Shown: positions 1-6,256 of the stretch, piece after piece
How the letters are laid out: the number at the start of each line of letters is the position of its first letter
Numbering within the stretch: position 1 is the first letter of the stretch
Assembly (NCBI GenBank): GCA_023412435.1
Contig: JAEYNS010000020.1
Span: forward strand, 1 to 6,853
Source: Actinomycetes bacterium
Lineage (GTDB): Bacteria > Actinomycetota > Actinomycetes > Propionibacteriales > Propionibacteriaceae
Length of the DNA stretch: 6,853 nucleotides
Direction: 5' to 3'
Translations under genes and position numbers: made by a program
Notes under the pieces: model-generated
The model's database searches: none
Told to the model about the DNA's origin: nothing
What the model saw: the letters and a program-made list of their open reading frames with translations, nothing else

Positions 1-135
1 GAGCAGCCGCCCGACGGTCTGCCGCGACACGAACAACCGCTTGGCCACCTGCTCCTGGGTCAATCCGTCGCCGTGGTAGAGCCAGGCCGCGCGCACCACG
101 AGGTCGAGGTCGTTGGGAGAGGAGGAGAGAACCAT
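1..135 (-). CDS. SorC-family sugar-sensing transcriptional regulator, N-terminal part (cut by window edge)
   Basis: Only the first 45 codons are inside the window; the rest lies to the left. The reading begins with ATG at 135-133, and an in-frame TAG at 147-145 just upstream makes this the first possible start. The visible protein has a short leader, then a helix-turn-helix: RAAWLYHGDGLTQEQVAKRL (residues 15-34) followed by FVSRQTVGRLL. This RAAWLY...GLTQEQVAKRL.VSR.TV.RLL pattern is typical of the DNA-binding domain of SorC/LsrR/DeoR-like regulators, which carry a C-terminal sugar-phosphate-binding domain (not visible here). There is no good Shine-Dalgarno sequence, but a TAGGGT hexamer ends 6 nt before the ATG, which fits a leaderless transcript. 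It follows the dehydrogenase and aldolase genes on the same strand, so it may also be read from their promoter. Inference: it binds the two palindromes in the divergent region and responds to a phosphorylated intermediate of the pathway. Confidence 0.85.
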   Translation of the reverse strand, partial: MVLSSSPNDLDLVVRAAWLYHGDGLTQEQVAKRLFVSRQTVGRLL

Positions 136-141
136 GTCTGG

Positions 142-147
142 ACCCTA
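142..147 (-). promoter_or_regulatory. Candidate leaderless -10 element for the SorC-type regulator
   Basis: On the minus strand TAGGGT matches the actinobacterial -10 form TANNNT and lies 6 nt upstream of the ATG at 135, so transcription would start at or next to the start codon. No Shine-Dalgarno is present, which agrees with a leaderless message. I see no convincing -35 at 17-18 nt. This is inference from spacing and a very short motif. Confidence 0.3.
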
Positions 148-177
148 GCCAGCCGCGCGATCGGAGGCGCCCGACCC

Positions 178-210
178 GCCCGTTTCGCGGGCACGGCGCC
201 CGGTCTCGGG
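178..210 (-). terminator. Pair of small GC hairpins between aldolase and regulator genes, possible weak terminator or attenuator
   Basis: The 77-nt gap holds two inverted repeats. CCCG/CGGG with a 4-nt loop (199-210) begins 2 nt after the aldolase stop. GCCCG/CGGGC with a 5-nt loop (178-192) follows it. The arms can also pair in competing ways (GGGC...GCCC). Neither is followed by a T tract on the minus strand, so canonical intrinsic termination is not supported. They could reduce read-through into the regulator gene or protect the 3' end of the upstream message. Confidence 0.2.
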
Positions 211-212
211 GC

Positions 213-1211
213 TCACGTGTACCAGAGGTCGAGATAGGAGGCGACGATCCGCTGCATCCCGCCCAGCACCACGTGGTTGCGCCACGAGCTGGTGAAGTAC
301 TCGATGTCAGCAGGGCCGGACAGCGGCACGTGCGGCCCGAGCAGCCCCTCGTCGGACAGTTCGACGGCGGCGCTGCCGGCGACCGCGTCGGCGTTCTTGA
401 GCATGGCGCGCAGCAGCAGGGGGCTGGTGTCCCTTTCGAGCGTCGTCCAGATGTTCACCTTGCAGACGCCGTCGTCGAACAGGCTCGCCAGTTGCGGCAC
501 CGGCACGCTGGACGCACCGTGCAGCACGAGGCGGGGGCCGATCCGCCCGGAGATCGCGCGGGCAGCCTCGGGCACGTAGCGAAGGTCGGACGCCGAGGCC
601 CGGTGCTCGGTCCCGAGGTTGGCCACCACCATGTCGACGCCGGTCCGTTCGACGAACTCCACGGCGCGCTCCGGTGAGGTCAGCTCACCGCGAACCTCTC
701 CCGTGGCGTCCACGATCTCGTCGGCGGCACCCTCGACCAGCACCTCCGCTCCGTGCCGGGCGACGAACCCGGCGGTGGCCTCGAGGTTCACCTGCCAGGG
801 GGCGTGCGACGCGTCGAACATCACCGACGAGAACCGGGACAGGTCCCCGTCCAGCCACGCCGCGTCGTCGTCGTACTGGCCATGGTCGAAGTGGGTGAGC
901 ACGTCCACGTCGGGGTAGTCCCCGTCCGGCCGGGCGAGCACCTCGCAGTCACCGAGGAACAGCCGTAGGCCGGTCTCGGGATTGCGGCTGCCGGCGTAAT
1001 GGACTGCCTGCGCCCGGTGGGAGTAGCGCCCCGTCATGGCGATCGTCACCGGCACCCTGACCCCCAGCTGCTCGGCCTTGGCCTGGCAGGCCGCGAGCAC
1101 CGCCTCGATGGTGGTCTGGTTCTCCGCGCAGAAGGTGGGGACCACCCAGCGCCGCTCGGCGGCGGCGCGGTAGAGCTCCACCACCTGGTCCTTGCCCAGC
1201 ACGATCGGCAT
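213..1211 (-). CDS. Class II (zinc-dependent) ketose-bisphosphate aldolase family protein
   Basis: A 332-residue protein of the fructose-bisphosphate/tagatose-bisphosphate class II aldolase family, TIM-barrel enzymes that reversibly cleave phosphorylated ketoses to DHAP and an aldehyde using a divalent metal. Visible family landmarks, in order: THFDHGQ (106-112; D109 catalytic-type, H110 metal ligand), SSVMFDASHAP (128-138), the VEGAADEIVD segment (159-168; acidic ligand region), TGVDMVVANLGTEH (190-203; H203 second metal ligand), LVLHGASSVP (228-237; H231 third ligand) and CKVNIWTTL (250-258). It is longer than GatY/KbaY-type members (about 285 residues), mainly before HFDHG and at the C-terminus, and HGASS replaces the usual HGGSG. 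The start is ATG with AGGA 9 nt upstream. It lies 30 nt after the polyol dehydrogenase stop, probably in one operon. Inference: it cleaves the phosphorylated ketose made by this pathway. The exact substrate cannot be read, and a non-aldolase activity is possible. Confidence 0.85.
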   Translation of the reverse strand: MPIVLGKDQVVELYRAAAERRWVVPTFCAENQTTIEAVLAACQAKAEQLGVRVPVTIAMTGRYSHRAQAVHYAGSRNPETGLRLFLGDCEVLARPDGDYPDVDVLTHFDHGQYDDDAAWLDGDLSRFSSVMFDASHAPWQVNLEATAGFVARHGAEVLVEGAADEIVDATGEVRGELTSPERAVEFVERTGVDMVVANLGTEHRASASDLRYVPEAARAISGRIGPRLVLHGASSVPVPQLASLFDDGVCKVNIWTTLERDTSPLLLRAMLKNADAVAGSAAVELSDEGLLGPHVPLSGPADIEYFTSSWRNHVVLGGMQRIVASYLDLWYT

Positions 1212-1235
1212 TCGAGGTGTTCCTGTCCTGGTCGG

Positions 1236-1255
1236 CCCGCGTTACAGCACGCGGG
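1236..1255. other. Perfect 7-bp GC-rich inverted repeat over the dehydrogenase stop codon
   Basis: CCCGCGT at 1236-1242 and ACGCGGG at 1249-1255 are exact reverse complements around a 6-nt loop. The stem-loop includes the TAA stop (1244-1242) of the dehydrogenase and ends 24 nt before the aldolase start. There is no T tract after it on the minus strand, so it is not a standard intrinsic terminator. It could tune the ratio of the two products by mRNA processing or stability, or have no function. Confidence 0.4.
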
Positions 1256-2495
1256 AGGGTTCGAAGGTGTGGTCCAGCAGCGCGAGCTGGGCGGCAACGT
1301 CCAAGCCGTCGGCGAGCGCGGCCAGCTGGTCGGCGAGCAGCGCGCGGCGCGGGTCGTCCAGCAGGTCCGCCAGTGCCTCGTCGAGGTGGGACCAGAGCCG
1401 GTCGTGGTCCCAGCCGTCCTGCCGCATGAGCAGGGTGCCGGCGGCGGCGATCGCCAGCGAGAGGTGACGGGTGGCCAGGCCCTGGCCCGCGGCCAATCGG
1501 TACGCCCCGAGCAACCGGTCGCCCGCCGCGAGCTTGCGCTCCAGGTCGCGCGCCACCCGCTCGGTGGTGTCGGCGAGTGCCCGGTTGCCGAACCTGTGCA
1601 GCAGGTCGTCGATGTGGTCGACCAGCGGTCCGGGGGCGACGCCGTAGTGCGCTGCGAGCGCGAGCGCCGCCTCCAGCATCGCCGCGCGCACCAGGTAGCG
1701 CAGCTCCGGCCGCCCGACCGCCTGCCAGACCAGGTCCAGCCCCAGCAGCCGGCCCAGACAGGCGGTGAGGCAGTGGCCCATGTTGTGCACGTAGAGCTTG
1801 CGGTCGCCGTAGTAGGAGAACGGCACCGTCGGGTCGGCCACCAGGCCGGGGATCGCGAGCGGCTCGCCCCGCACCGCCGCGGAGTCGTAGGGCAGCAGCT
1901 GGTACGGCTCAACCCGCACCAGGGTGGGCTCGGCCTCGCGCACCGCCGGGTCCGGCAGCGGGATCATCCGTCCGATCGAGGTCTCCAGCAGCCCCACCTG
2001 AGCTGCCAGCGTCTCCGCAGGGACGTCCGGCAGCCGCTCGGCGAGCAGGTCGCGCATCACCGTCGCGCACTCGTGGACGTTCTCGGCGAGCAGGATGTTG
2101 AGCGGGGGCCTGCCGACGGCGATCCGTCGCCGCACGGCTTCGGCGAGGGTGTCTGCCACCGCCGGCAGCACGCGTCCTCCCACGCTCGTGGCGGCGAGGT
2201 CGGCGGCGACCAGTGCGGAGACGGCGCGAGTCGTGTCCCGGGCGTCGATGGCGGTCACCGGGCCCACGGTCCGGCGTCGGCTGATGGTGTCGCCGAGGAT
2301 CACCTGCGGGTACTCACCCTGGCTCGCCAGCGCAGCCACCAGCACCGGGTCGACATCGAGGAAGGTCACCGACCAACCGGCATCGCAGAGCAATTGCCCC
2401 AGGAAGCCGCGGCCGACAGCGCCCGCGCCGAAGATCACCGCCTGCTGCACGCCACCTCCCGAGCCGTCGTCGATCACCTCAGTTCTAGGGGTCAT
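1242..2495 (-). CDS. Polyol-specific long-chain dehydrogenase, mannitol-1-phosphate 5-dehydrogenase-like
   Basis: A 417-residue member of the mannitol dehydrogenase superfamily, which oxidises a polyol or polyol phosphate to the ketose with NAD(P)+. The N-terminal Rossmann motif is FGAGAVGRGF (22-31), and the next strand ends TFLDVD with D47, which favours NAD+ over NADP+. AENV with N139, and DRKLYVHNMGH (231-241) with K233, N238 and H241, give the K-x4-N-x2-H catalytic signature of this family. The region is most like MtlD (compare RKL...N.GH...AYLG). E. coli MtlD has 382 residues and starts right at the Rossmann strand. Here the ATG adds 15 unmatched residues, and its GGAGG lies only 3 nt away. 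GTG at 2450, preceded by GGGAGGT, would give 402 residues and fits both the family and a promoter candidate at 2482-2510. First gene of the leftward operon with the aldolase. Substrate unproven: mannitol-1-phosphate, another hexitol or pentitol, or its phosphate are all possible. Confidence 0.88.
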   Translation of the reverse strand: MTPRTEVIDDGSGGGVQQAVIFGAGAVGRGFLGQLLCDAGWSVTFLDVDPVLVAALASQGEYPQVILGDTISRRRTVGPVTAIDARDTTRAVSALVAADLAATSVGGRVLPAVADTLAEAVRRRIAVGRPPLNILLAENVHECATVMRDLLAERLPDVPAETLAAQVGLLETSIGRMIPLPDPAVREAEPTLVRVEPYQLLPYDSAAVRGEPLAIPGLVADPTVPFSYYGDRKLYVHNMGHCLTACLGRLLGLDLVWQAVGRPELRYLVRAAMLEAALALAAHYGVAPGPLVDHIDDLLHRFGNRALADTTERVARDLERKLAAGDRLLGAYRLAAGQGLATRHLSLAIAAAGTLLMRQDGWDHDRLWSHLDEALADLLDDPRRALLADQLAALADGLDVAAQLALLDHTFEPSRVL

Positions 2496-2510
2496 GACCC
2501 TCCGCCACAA
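2482..2510 (-). promoter_or_regulatory. Candidate promoter of the leftward dehydrogenase-aldolase operon
   Basis: On the minus strand TTGTGG (2510-2505), a 17-nt spacer and TAGAAC (2487-2482) resemble a housekeeping sigma promoter (TTGnnn / TAnAAn). The start of transcription would fall near 2475, inside the reading frame from the ATG at 2495 but 25 nt before the GTG at 2450, which then has GGGAGGT in its leader. The element mirrors the rightward promoter exactly with respect to the flanking palindromes, which is the main reason to believe it. Inferred only. Confidence 0.4.
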
Positions 2511-2527
2511 CTCGGTTCGGGACCTTC

Positions 2528-2539
2528 GGGCAAATGCCC
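2528..2539. promoter_or_regulatory. Operator 1, palindrome GGGCA-AA-TGCCC
   Basis: A perfect 5-2-5 inverted repeat centred at 2533/2534. It shares the core GRGCAAATGCYC with operator 2, in the same orientation of the central AA, 80 bp away centre to centre. It lies 17 bp upstream of the -35 of the leftward promoter. Inference: binding site for the SorC-type regulator encoded at the left edge. Confidence 0.6.
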
Positions 2540-2606
2540 ATCCGGCGCGTGACTTCGCCAAACTCCCGGTCTCCGCGGCTCGCCGTGGCCATTTCGCAAC
2601 GAAGTC

Positions 2607-2620
2607 TGAGCAAATGCTCA
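2607..2620. promoter_or_regulatory. Operator 2, palindrome TGAGCA-AA-TGCTCA
   Basis: A perfect 6-2-6 inverted repeat centred at 2613/2614, matching operator 1 at 10 of 12 core positions, and the two differences are compensating (G-C replaced by A-T on both arms), so dyad symmetry is kept. The 12-bp core ends 17 bp before the -35 of the rightward promoter. Conservation of symmetry rather than of sequence is what a dimeric DNA-binding protein would maintain. Likely recognised by the SorC-type regulator. Confidence 0.65.
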
Positions 2621-2636
2621 CGTCCTGCACATCTGC

Positions 2637-2665
2637 TTGCAGGCTCCCGCCGGGCTTCATAGCCT
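2637..2665 (+). promoter_or_regulatory. Candidate promoter of the ABC transporter operon
   Basis: TTGCAG (2637-2642), a 17-nt spacer and TAGCCT (2660-2665, form TANNNT). Transcription would begin near 2672 and give an untranslated leader of about 48 nt before the ATG at 2720. A GTG at 2672 is in frame with the ATPase and also sits 6 nt after the -10, so a leaderless longer form (524 residues) cannot be excluded. Supported by its mirror-image placement relative to operator 2. Inferred. Confidence 0.4.
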
Positions 2666-2719
2666 CCGTGCGTGAGGGTGTCAGTCCCGGCACGACGACG
2701 TGCGACGGAAGGTTGCCAA

Positions 2720-4246
2720 ATGACGGGAGAGGTGAGCGCCGGCGCGGTGGTGCCCCGGCTGTCGGTGCAGGGGGTGTCGAAGAGCTTCGAGGCGATCCAG
2801 GCGCTGCGCGATGTCTCCTTCGACCTCGCCCCGGGGGAGATCCACGCGCTGGTCGGCGAGAACGGCGCCGGCAAGTCGACCCTTGTCGGCGTGATCACGG
2901 GGCTGCGCCAGCCCGACGCCGGACGGGTGCTGCTGAACGGCGCCGAGGTCAGGTTCCACAACCCGCTCGAAGCGCGCGCCCACGGGGTCGCCGCCGTGTT
3001 CCAGGACCCCAACCTGTTCCCCCACCTCTCGATCGCCGAGAACATCGTCACCGGTGCCTACCCGCGCAAGGGCATGCTGCTCGACCGCACCGCGATGCGG
3101 AAGCTCGCCCGCACCAAGCTCGAGCAACTCGGGTTCGACCTCGACCCGGACCGGCTCGTCGCCGAACTCACGGTCGCCGAGGCACAGTTCGTCGAGATCG
3201 CGCGGGCCGTCGAGCCCGGACTGCAGCTGCTGATCCTCGACGAGCCGACCAGCGCGCTCACGCCGTCCGAGGCCGGACGGCTCTACACGATGGTGGAGTC
3301 GCTGAAGGCGGCCGGCACCACCGTCATCTGGATCTCGCACCGGATGGACGAGATCCGCCGGCTCGCCGACACCATCACCGTGTTGCGCGACGGCCAGCAC
3401 GTCGTCACCGCGCCGGCCGCCGAACTCGACGACGACGCCATGATCAAGGCGATGGTCGGCCGCACCGTCGCCCTGCAGCGGGTTCCGCGCACCGAGCCGC
3501 TGGGGCCGGTCCGCCTTCGGGTGCGCGACCTCAGCCTCGCCGGCACCTTCGCCGACATCTCCTTCGACGTCGCCGAGGGCGAGATCGTGGCGATCGCAGG
3601 CCTGGTCGGCTCGGGCCGCTCCGAGATCCAGCAGGCGATCTTCGGCCTGAGCCCCCACGTGACCGGCACCGTCGAGGTGGACGGCAAGGCGGTCAGGCCC
3701 GACAGCCCTGCGACGATGGCCAGACGCGGCGTGGTCTACCTGCCGGAGGCCCGCGACGCCGAGGGTGTCATCTCGTCGATGAGCATCCAGGCCAACATCG
3801 CCCTTCCCAGCCTCCGCTCGCTCGCCACCGCCGGCTTCGTCGACCCCCGCAAGGAGCGCGGGCTCGCCGTCGACCAGCGCGAGGCGCTCAGCATCAAGGG
3901 GGAGGTCGAGGCGCTGGTCAGTTCGCTGTCGGGGGGCAACCGCCAGAAGGTGGCGCTGGCCCGCTGGCTCGCCCCCAACCCCAGGGTGCTGCTGCTGGAC
4001 GAGCCCACCCACGGCATCGACGTGGGCACCAAGGTCCAGGTCCACGACATCATGCGCCGGCTCGCCCGCCAGGAGCGCATGGCCATCCTGATGGTCTCCT
4101 CCGACCTGCCGGAGGTCCTGGCAGTCAGCGACCGCGTACTGGTGATCCGCCGCGGCCGGCTGGCCGCCTCGATCGACATCGACGACGCCACCCAGGAGAA
4201 CATCATGGCTGCCGCCACCACCGCCCGCGAGGAGGGGGTGCGATGA
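2720..4246 (+). CDS. Sugar ABC importer ATP-binding protein with two nucleotide-binding domains (RbsA/RhaT/LsrA type)
   Basis: A 508-residue cytoplasmic ATPase that powers uptake through the two permeases encoded next. Domain 1 has Walker A GENGAGKST (46-54), Q-loop Q95, a degenerate signature LTVAEAQ (150-156), Walker B LLILDEPTSALT with D174/E175, and switch H207 in WISHRMDE. Domain 2 has the altered Walker A GLVGSGRSE (294-302, R300 for Lys), the signature LSGGNRQ (403-409), Walker B LLLDEPTHGID with D427/E428, and SSDLPE where the switch His would be. A complete domain 1 P-loop with a weakened one in domain 2 is the normal pattern for CUT2-class sugar ATPases, so this is not damage. The start is ATG with GGAAGG 7 nt upstream; an upstream in-frame GTG at 2672 adds 16 residues without family support. 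The stop overlaps the next start as ATGA. The substrate cannot be told from this subunit. Confidence 0.95.
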   Translation: MTGEVSAGAVVPRLSVQGVSKSFEAIQALRDVSFDLAPGEIHALVGENGAGKSTLVGVITGLRQPDAGRVLLNGAEVRFHNPLEARAHGVAAVFQDPNLFPHLSIAENIVTGAYPRKGMLLDRTAMRKLARTKLEQLGFDLDPDRLVAELTVAEAQFVEIARAVEPGLQLLILDEPTSALTPSEAGRLYTMVESLKAAGTTVIWISHRMDEIRRLADTITVLRDGQHVVTAPAAELDDDAMIKAMVGRTVALQRVPRTEPLGPVRLRVRDLSLAGTFADISFDVAEGEIVAIAGLVGSGRSEIQQAIFGLSPHVTGTVEVDGKAVRPDSPATMARRGVVYLPEARDAEGVISSMSIQANIALPSLRSLATAGFVDPRKERGLAVDQREALSIKGEVEALVSSLSGGNRQKVALARWLAPNPRVLLLDEPTHGIDVGTKVQVHDIMRRLARQERMAILMVSSDLPEVLAVSDRVLVIRRGRLAASIDIDDATQENIMAAATTAREEGVR

Positions 4247-5271
4247 CCACCCCGTCCCTCCTGCAGAGGTTCAAGCTGACCGGCAGCGGCGGCGCTGCCC
4301 TCCGGGTCCGCGTCCTCGGCGTCCTCGCCTTCCAGCTGATGCTGATCATCATCTTCACCACGCTCGCCCCCCGGTTCCTCTCCTGGGACAACGCCCAGAG
4401 CATCCTGTTCACCGCTGCGATCCTCACGATGGCCGCGGCGGGCCAGAGCCTCGTCGTGCTGACCGGCAACCTCGACCTCTCGGTCGGGTCGATCATGGGG
4501 CTGTGCGCCTACGTCGTCTTCGACGTGGCCAGCCAGCACACCTGGCTGATGGGGCTGACGGTGCCGTTCGCGGTCCTGCTCGGCGCGCTGTTGGGAGCCG
4601 TCAACGGCCTGCTGGTGGCCTACCTGAAGATCCCGGCGATCGTGGCCACCCTCGGCACGCTGTCGGTCTACCGGGGCATGGTCTCGTTCTACGCCAACGC
4701 CATGGAGGTGACCAGCGGGGAACTGCCCCAGTGGATGCGCGACCTCGCCACCGCCCGGTGGCTGGGCTTGTCCTCCTACGTCTGGATCGCCGCCGCCCTG
4801 GTCGCGGTCGTCGGCCTGGTGCTGAGCCGGCTGCCGTGGGGACGCAAGCTGTACGCCTACGGCTCCAACCCGCGCGCCGCCTACTACTACGGCCTGGACG
4901 AGAACCGCATCCTGATCGGCGCCTATGTCGCCGCCGGTGCTATCGCGGGCTTCGTCGGACTGCTGCTCGGCGCGCAGGTCGGCAACATCAACTCCCTGCT
5001 GGCCTTCGGCATCGAGATGCAGGTGCTGGCGGCCGTGGTGATCGGCGGGGTCAGCATCTGGGGCGGCTCGGGAAGCGTCTACGGTGCGGCGCTGGGCGCC
5101 ATCGTGCTGGCCACCATCAACAACGGCCTCGTGCTGCTCGGAGTCCAGGAGTTCTACCGGCTGCTCTTCCAGGGTCTCGCGATCGTGGCCGCGGTTGCCG
5201 TCGACGCCCTGGTCCAGAAACGCGTCCTGAGCGCGACCAGCCGGCGCTCGATCCTGGAGGTGGCGGCATGA
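4243..5271 (+). CDS. Sugar ABC importer permease 1 (BPD_transp_2; RbsC/RhaP/LsrC type)
   Basis: A 342-residue integral membrane protein forming half of the translocation channel. Many hydrophobic segments are visible, for example around 24-42, 52-73, 82-97, 104-128, 178-196, 224-245, 260-272 and 281-300. Family signatures are GNLDLSVGSIMGL (75-87), NGLLVAYLKIPAIVATLGT (121-139), the cytoplasmic YAYGSNPRAA loop (204-213) likely to touch the ATPase, and VIGGVSIWGGSGS (266-278). Length is normal for the family. The start ATG overlaps the ATPase stop (ATGA), with a GGAGGGGG Shine-Dalgarno 4 nt upstream inside the ATPase gene, so translation is probably coupled. Its stop overlaps the start of permease 2 in the same way. 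Two unlike permeases imply a heterodimeric channel as in Lsr and Rha systems, not an RbsC homodimer. Confidence 0.93.
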   Translation: MTTPSLLQRFKLTGSGGAALRVRVLGVLAFQLMLIIIFTTLAPRFLSWDNAQSILFTAAILTMAAAGQSLVVLTGNLDLSVGSIMGLCAYVVFDVASQHTWLMGLTVPFAVLLGALLGAVNGLLVAYLKIPAIVATLGTLSVYRGMVSFYANAMEVTSGELPQWMRDLATARWLGLSSYVWIAAALVAVVGLVLSRLPWGRKLYAYGSNPRAAYYYGLDENRILIGAYVAAGAIAGFVGLLLGAQVGNINSLLAFGIEMQVLAAVVIGGVSIWGGSGSVYGAALGAIVLATINNGLVLLGVQEFYRLLFQGLAIVAAVAVDALVQKRVLSATSRRSILEVAA

Positions 5272-6248
5272 GGCGCGTGTTGCGTACCTACTCCGCCGAG
5301 CTCCTGCTCGTCGTGCTGATCGGGCTGGCCGGAATCTGGTCGGCCCAGCTGTCGCCGTACTTCCTCGACATCAACAACCTGATGAACTCCGCCGCCTTCT
5401 TCGTGGTGTTCGGGTTGATGGCCTTCGGCCTCTTCCCTGTCGTGGTGCAGGGCGAGATCGACATCTCGCTGGCCTCGACGCTCGCGGTAGCGAGCGTGAT
5501 CTTCGCGAAGCTGTCGGTGGCAGGGGTCCCCGTCCTGCTCGCACTGCCGATCGTGCTCGCCGTCACCGCCGCACTCGGGGCCATCAACGGGCTTCTGGTC
5601 GCCTACGCCGGCCTGCCCTCGCTGGCGGTCACCCTCGGCACCCTCGGGGCCTACCGCGGGGTCGCCTACCTGCTGGCCGGCGACGCCGGCGTGACCGGGC
5701 TGAGTGAGGACTACACCCTGCTCGGCCAGTCCTGGGTGGGTGTGGTGCCGTCGACGGTGGTGCTCTTCCTGGTCTTCGCCCTCGTGGTGGGCATCCTGAT
5801 GGAGACCACGAAGTTCGGACGGTTCAGCTACGCGATCGGCGCCAGCGCCGCGGCCTCGCGGACGGCCGCCGCTCCGGTCCGGCAGACCCGGGTGCTGGCG
5901 TACGCCCTGGCGGGGGTCGGCGCCGGGCTGGCCGGCTTCGTCTGGGTGAACCAGTACCAGTCGGCCCGCGGCGACAACGCCGACGGCGCGATCCTGTTCG
6001 TGCTGACCGCCGTCGTGCTGGGCGGGGTCTCCATCAAGGGTGGCAGCGGCCGCGCCCTCGGGGTGCTGCTGTCCACCATCCTGCTGGCCACCATCCAGAC
6101 CGGGATGAAGCTGGCCAACGTGCCCGGCACCAGCCAGACCCTGATCGTCGGCCTGCTGCTGATCGCGGCGATCGGCGGTCCCACCCTTGTCCAGCTCATC
6201 CGCAACGCGGTCAGTCGGGCACGACCCGCTGCCGCCACCAGGGGGTGA
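5268..6248 (+). CDS. Sugar ABC importer permease 2 (BPD_transp_2; RhaQ/LsrD type)
   Basis: A 326-residue membrane protein, partner of permease 1. Hydrophobic segments are seen near 11-29, 41-60, 66-80, 86-113, 160-178, 208-227, 241-254, 264-278 and 290-310. Landmarks are GEIDISLASTLAV (62-74), replacing the more usual G.DLSVG, NGLLVAYAGLPSLAVTLGT (107-125), YAIGASAAASRTAA (188-201), where the family usually has GGN or GSN after YAIG, and VLGGVSIKGGSG (250-261). The start ATG overlaps the previous stop and has GGAGG 7 nt upstream. It is clearly diverged from permease 1 but keeps the same order of motifs, as expected for paralogous halves of one channel. An imperfect hairpin spans its stop codon. 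Confidence 0.92.
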   Translation: MRRVLRTYSAELLLVVLIGLAGIWSAQLSPYFLDINNLMNSAAFFVVFGLMAFGLFPVVVQGEIDISLASTLAVASVIFAKLSVAGVPVLLALPIVLAVTAALGAINGLLVAYAGLPSLAVTLGTLGAYRGVAYLLAGDAGVTGLSEDYTLLGQSWVGVVPSTVVLFLVFALVVGILMETTKFGRFSYAIGASAAASRTAAAPVRQTRVLAYALAGVGAGLAGFVWVNQYQSARGDNADGAILFVLTAVVLGGVSIKGGSGRALGVLLSTILLATIQTGMKLANVPGTSQTLIVGLLLIAAIGGPTLVQLIRNAVSRARPAAATRG

Positions 6249-6256
6249 GGCCGCAG
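6229..6256 (+). other. Imperfect hairpin over the permease 2 stop codon
   Basis: CTGCCGCC (6229-6236) and GGCCGCAG (6249-6256) pair at 7 of 8 positions around a 12-nt loop that contains the TGA. No T tract follows. In many ABC operons a structure between permease and binding-protein genes stabilises or trims the mRNA so that the binding protein is made in excess, but here this is only a possibility. The rest of the gap up to 6330 shows no convincing promoter and no copy of the operator palindrome. Confidence 0.25.

Noticed and set aside
999..2552. A 517-codon plus-strand open frame opposite the dehydrogenase and aldolase genes.
   Set aside because: It is antisense to two well-supported enzymes, its translation is rich in His/Gln/Arg/Val repeats of codon-shadow type, and it has no family motif.
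2551..2606. Inverted repeat GACTTCG (2551-2557) / CGAAGTC (2600-2606) between the two operators.
   Set aside because: It is perfect over 7 bp, but the loop is 42 nt, the arms are not placed symmetrically with respect to the operators, and they do not resemble the operator core. Probably chance.
2714..2725. A third CAAATG at the ATPase start codon as a possible third operator.
   Set aside because: Flanks are TGC and ACG, so the dyad symmetry and the GRG/CYC arms of operators 1 and 2 are absent.
2095..5271. A 1058-codon plus-strand open frame that ends as permease 1, suggesting a giant fusion protein.
   Set aside because: Only the part from ATG 4243 has membrane-permease sequence. The upstream part runs antisense to the dehydrogenase and out of frame through the ATPase gene, so it is an accidental open extension.
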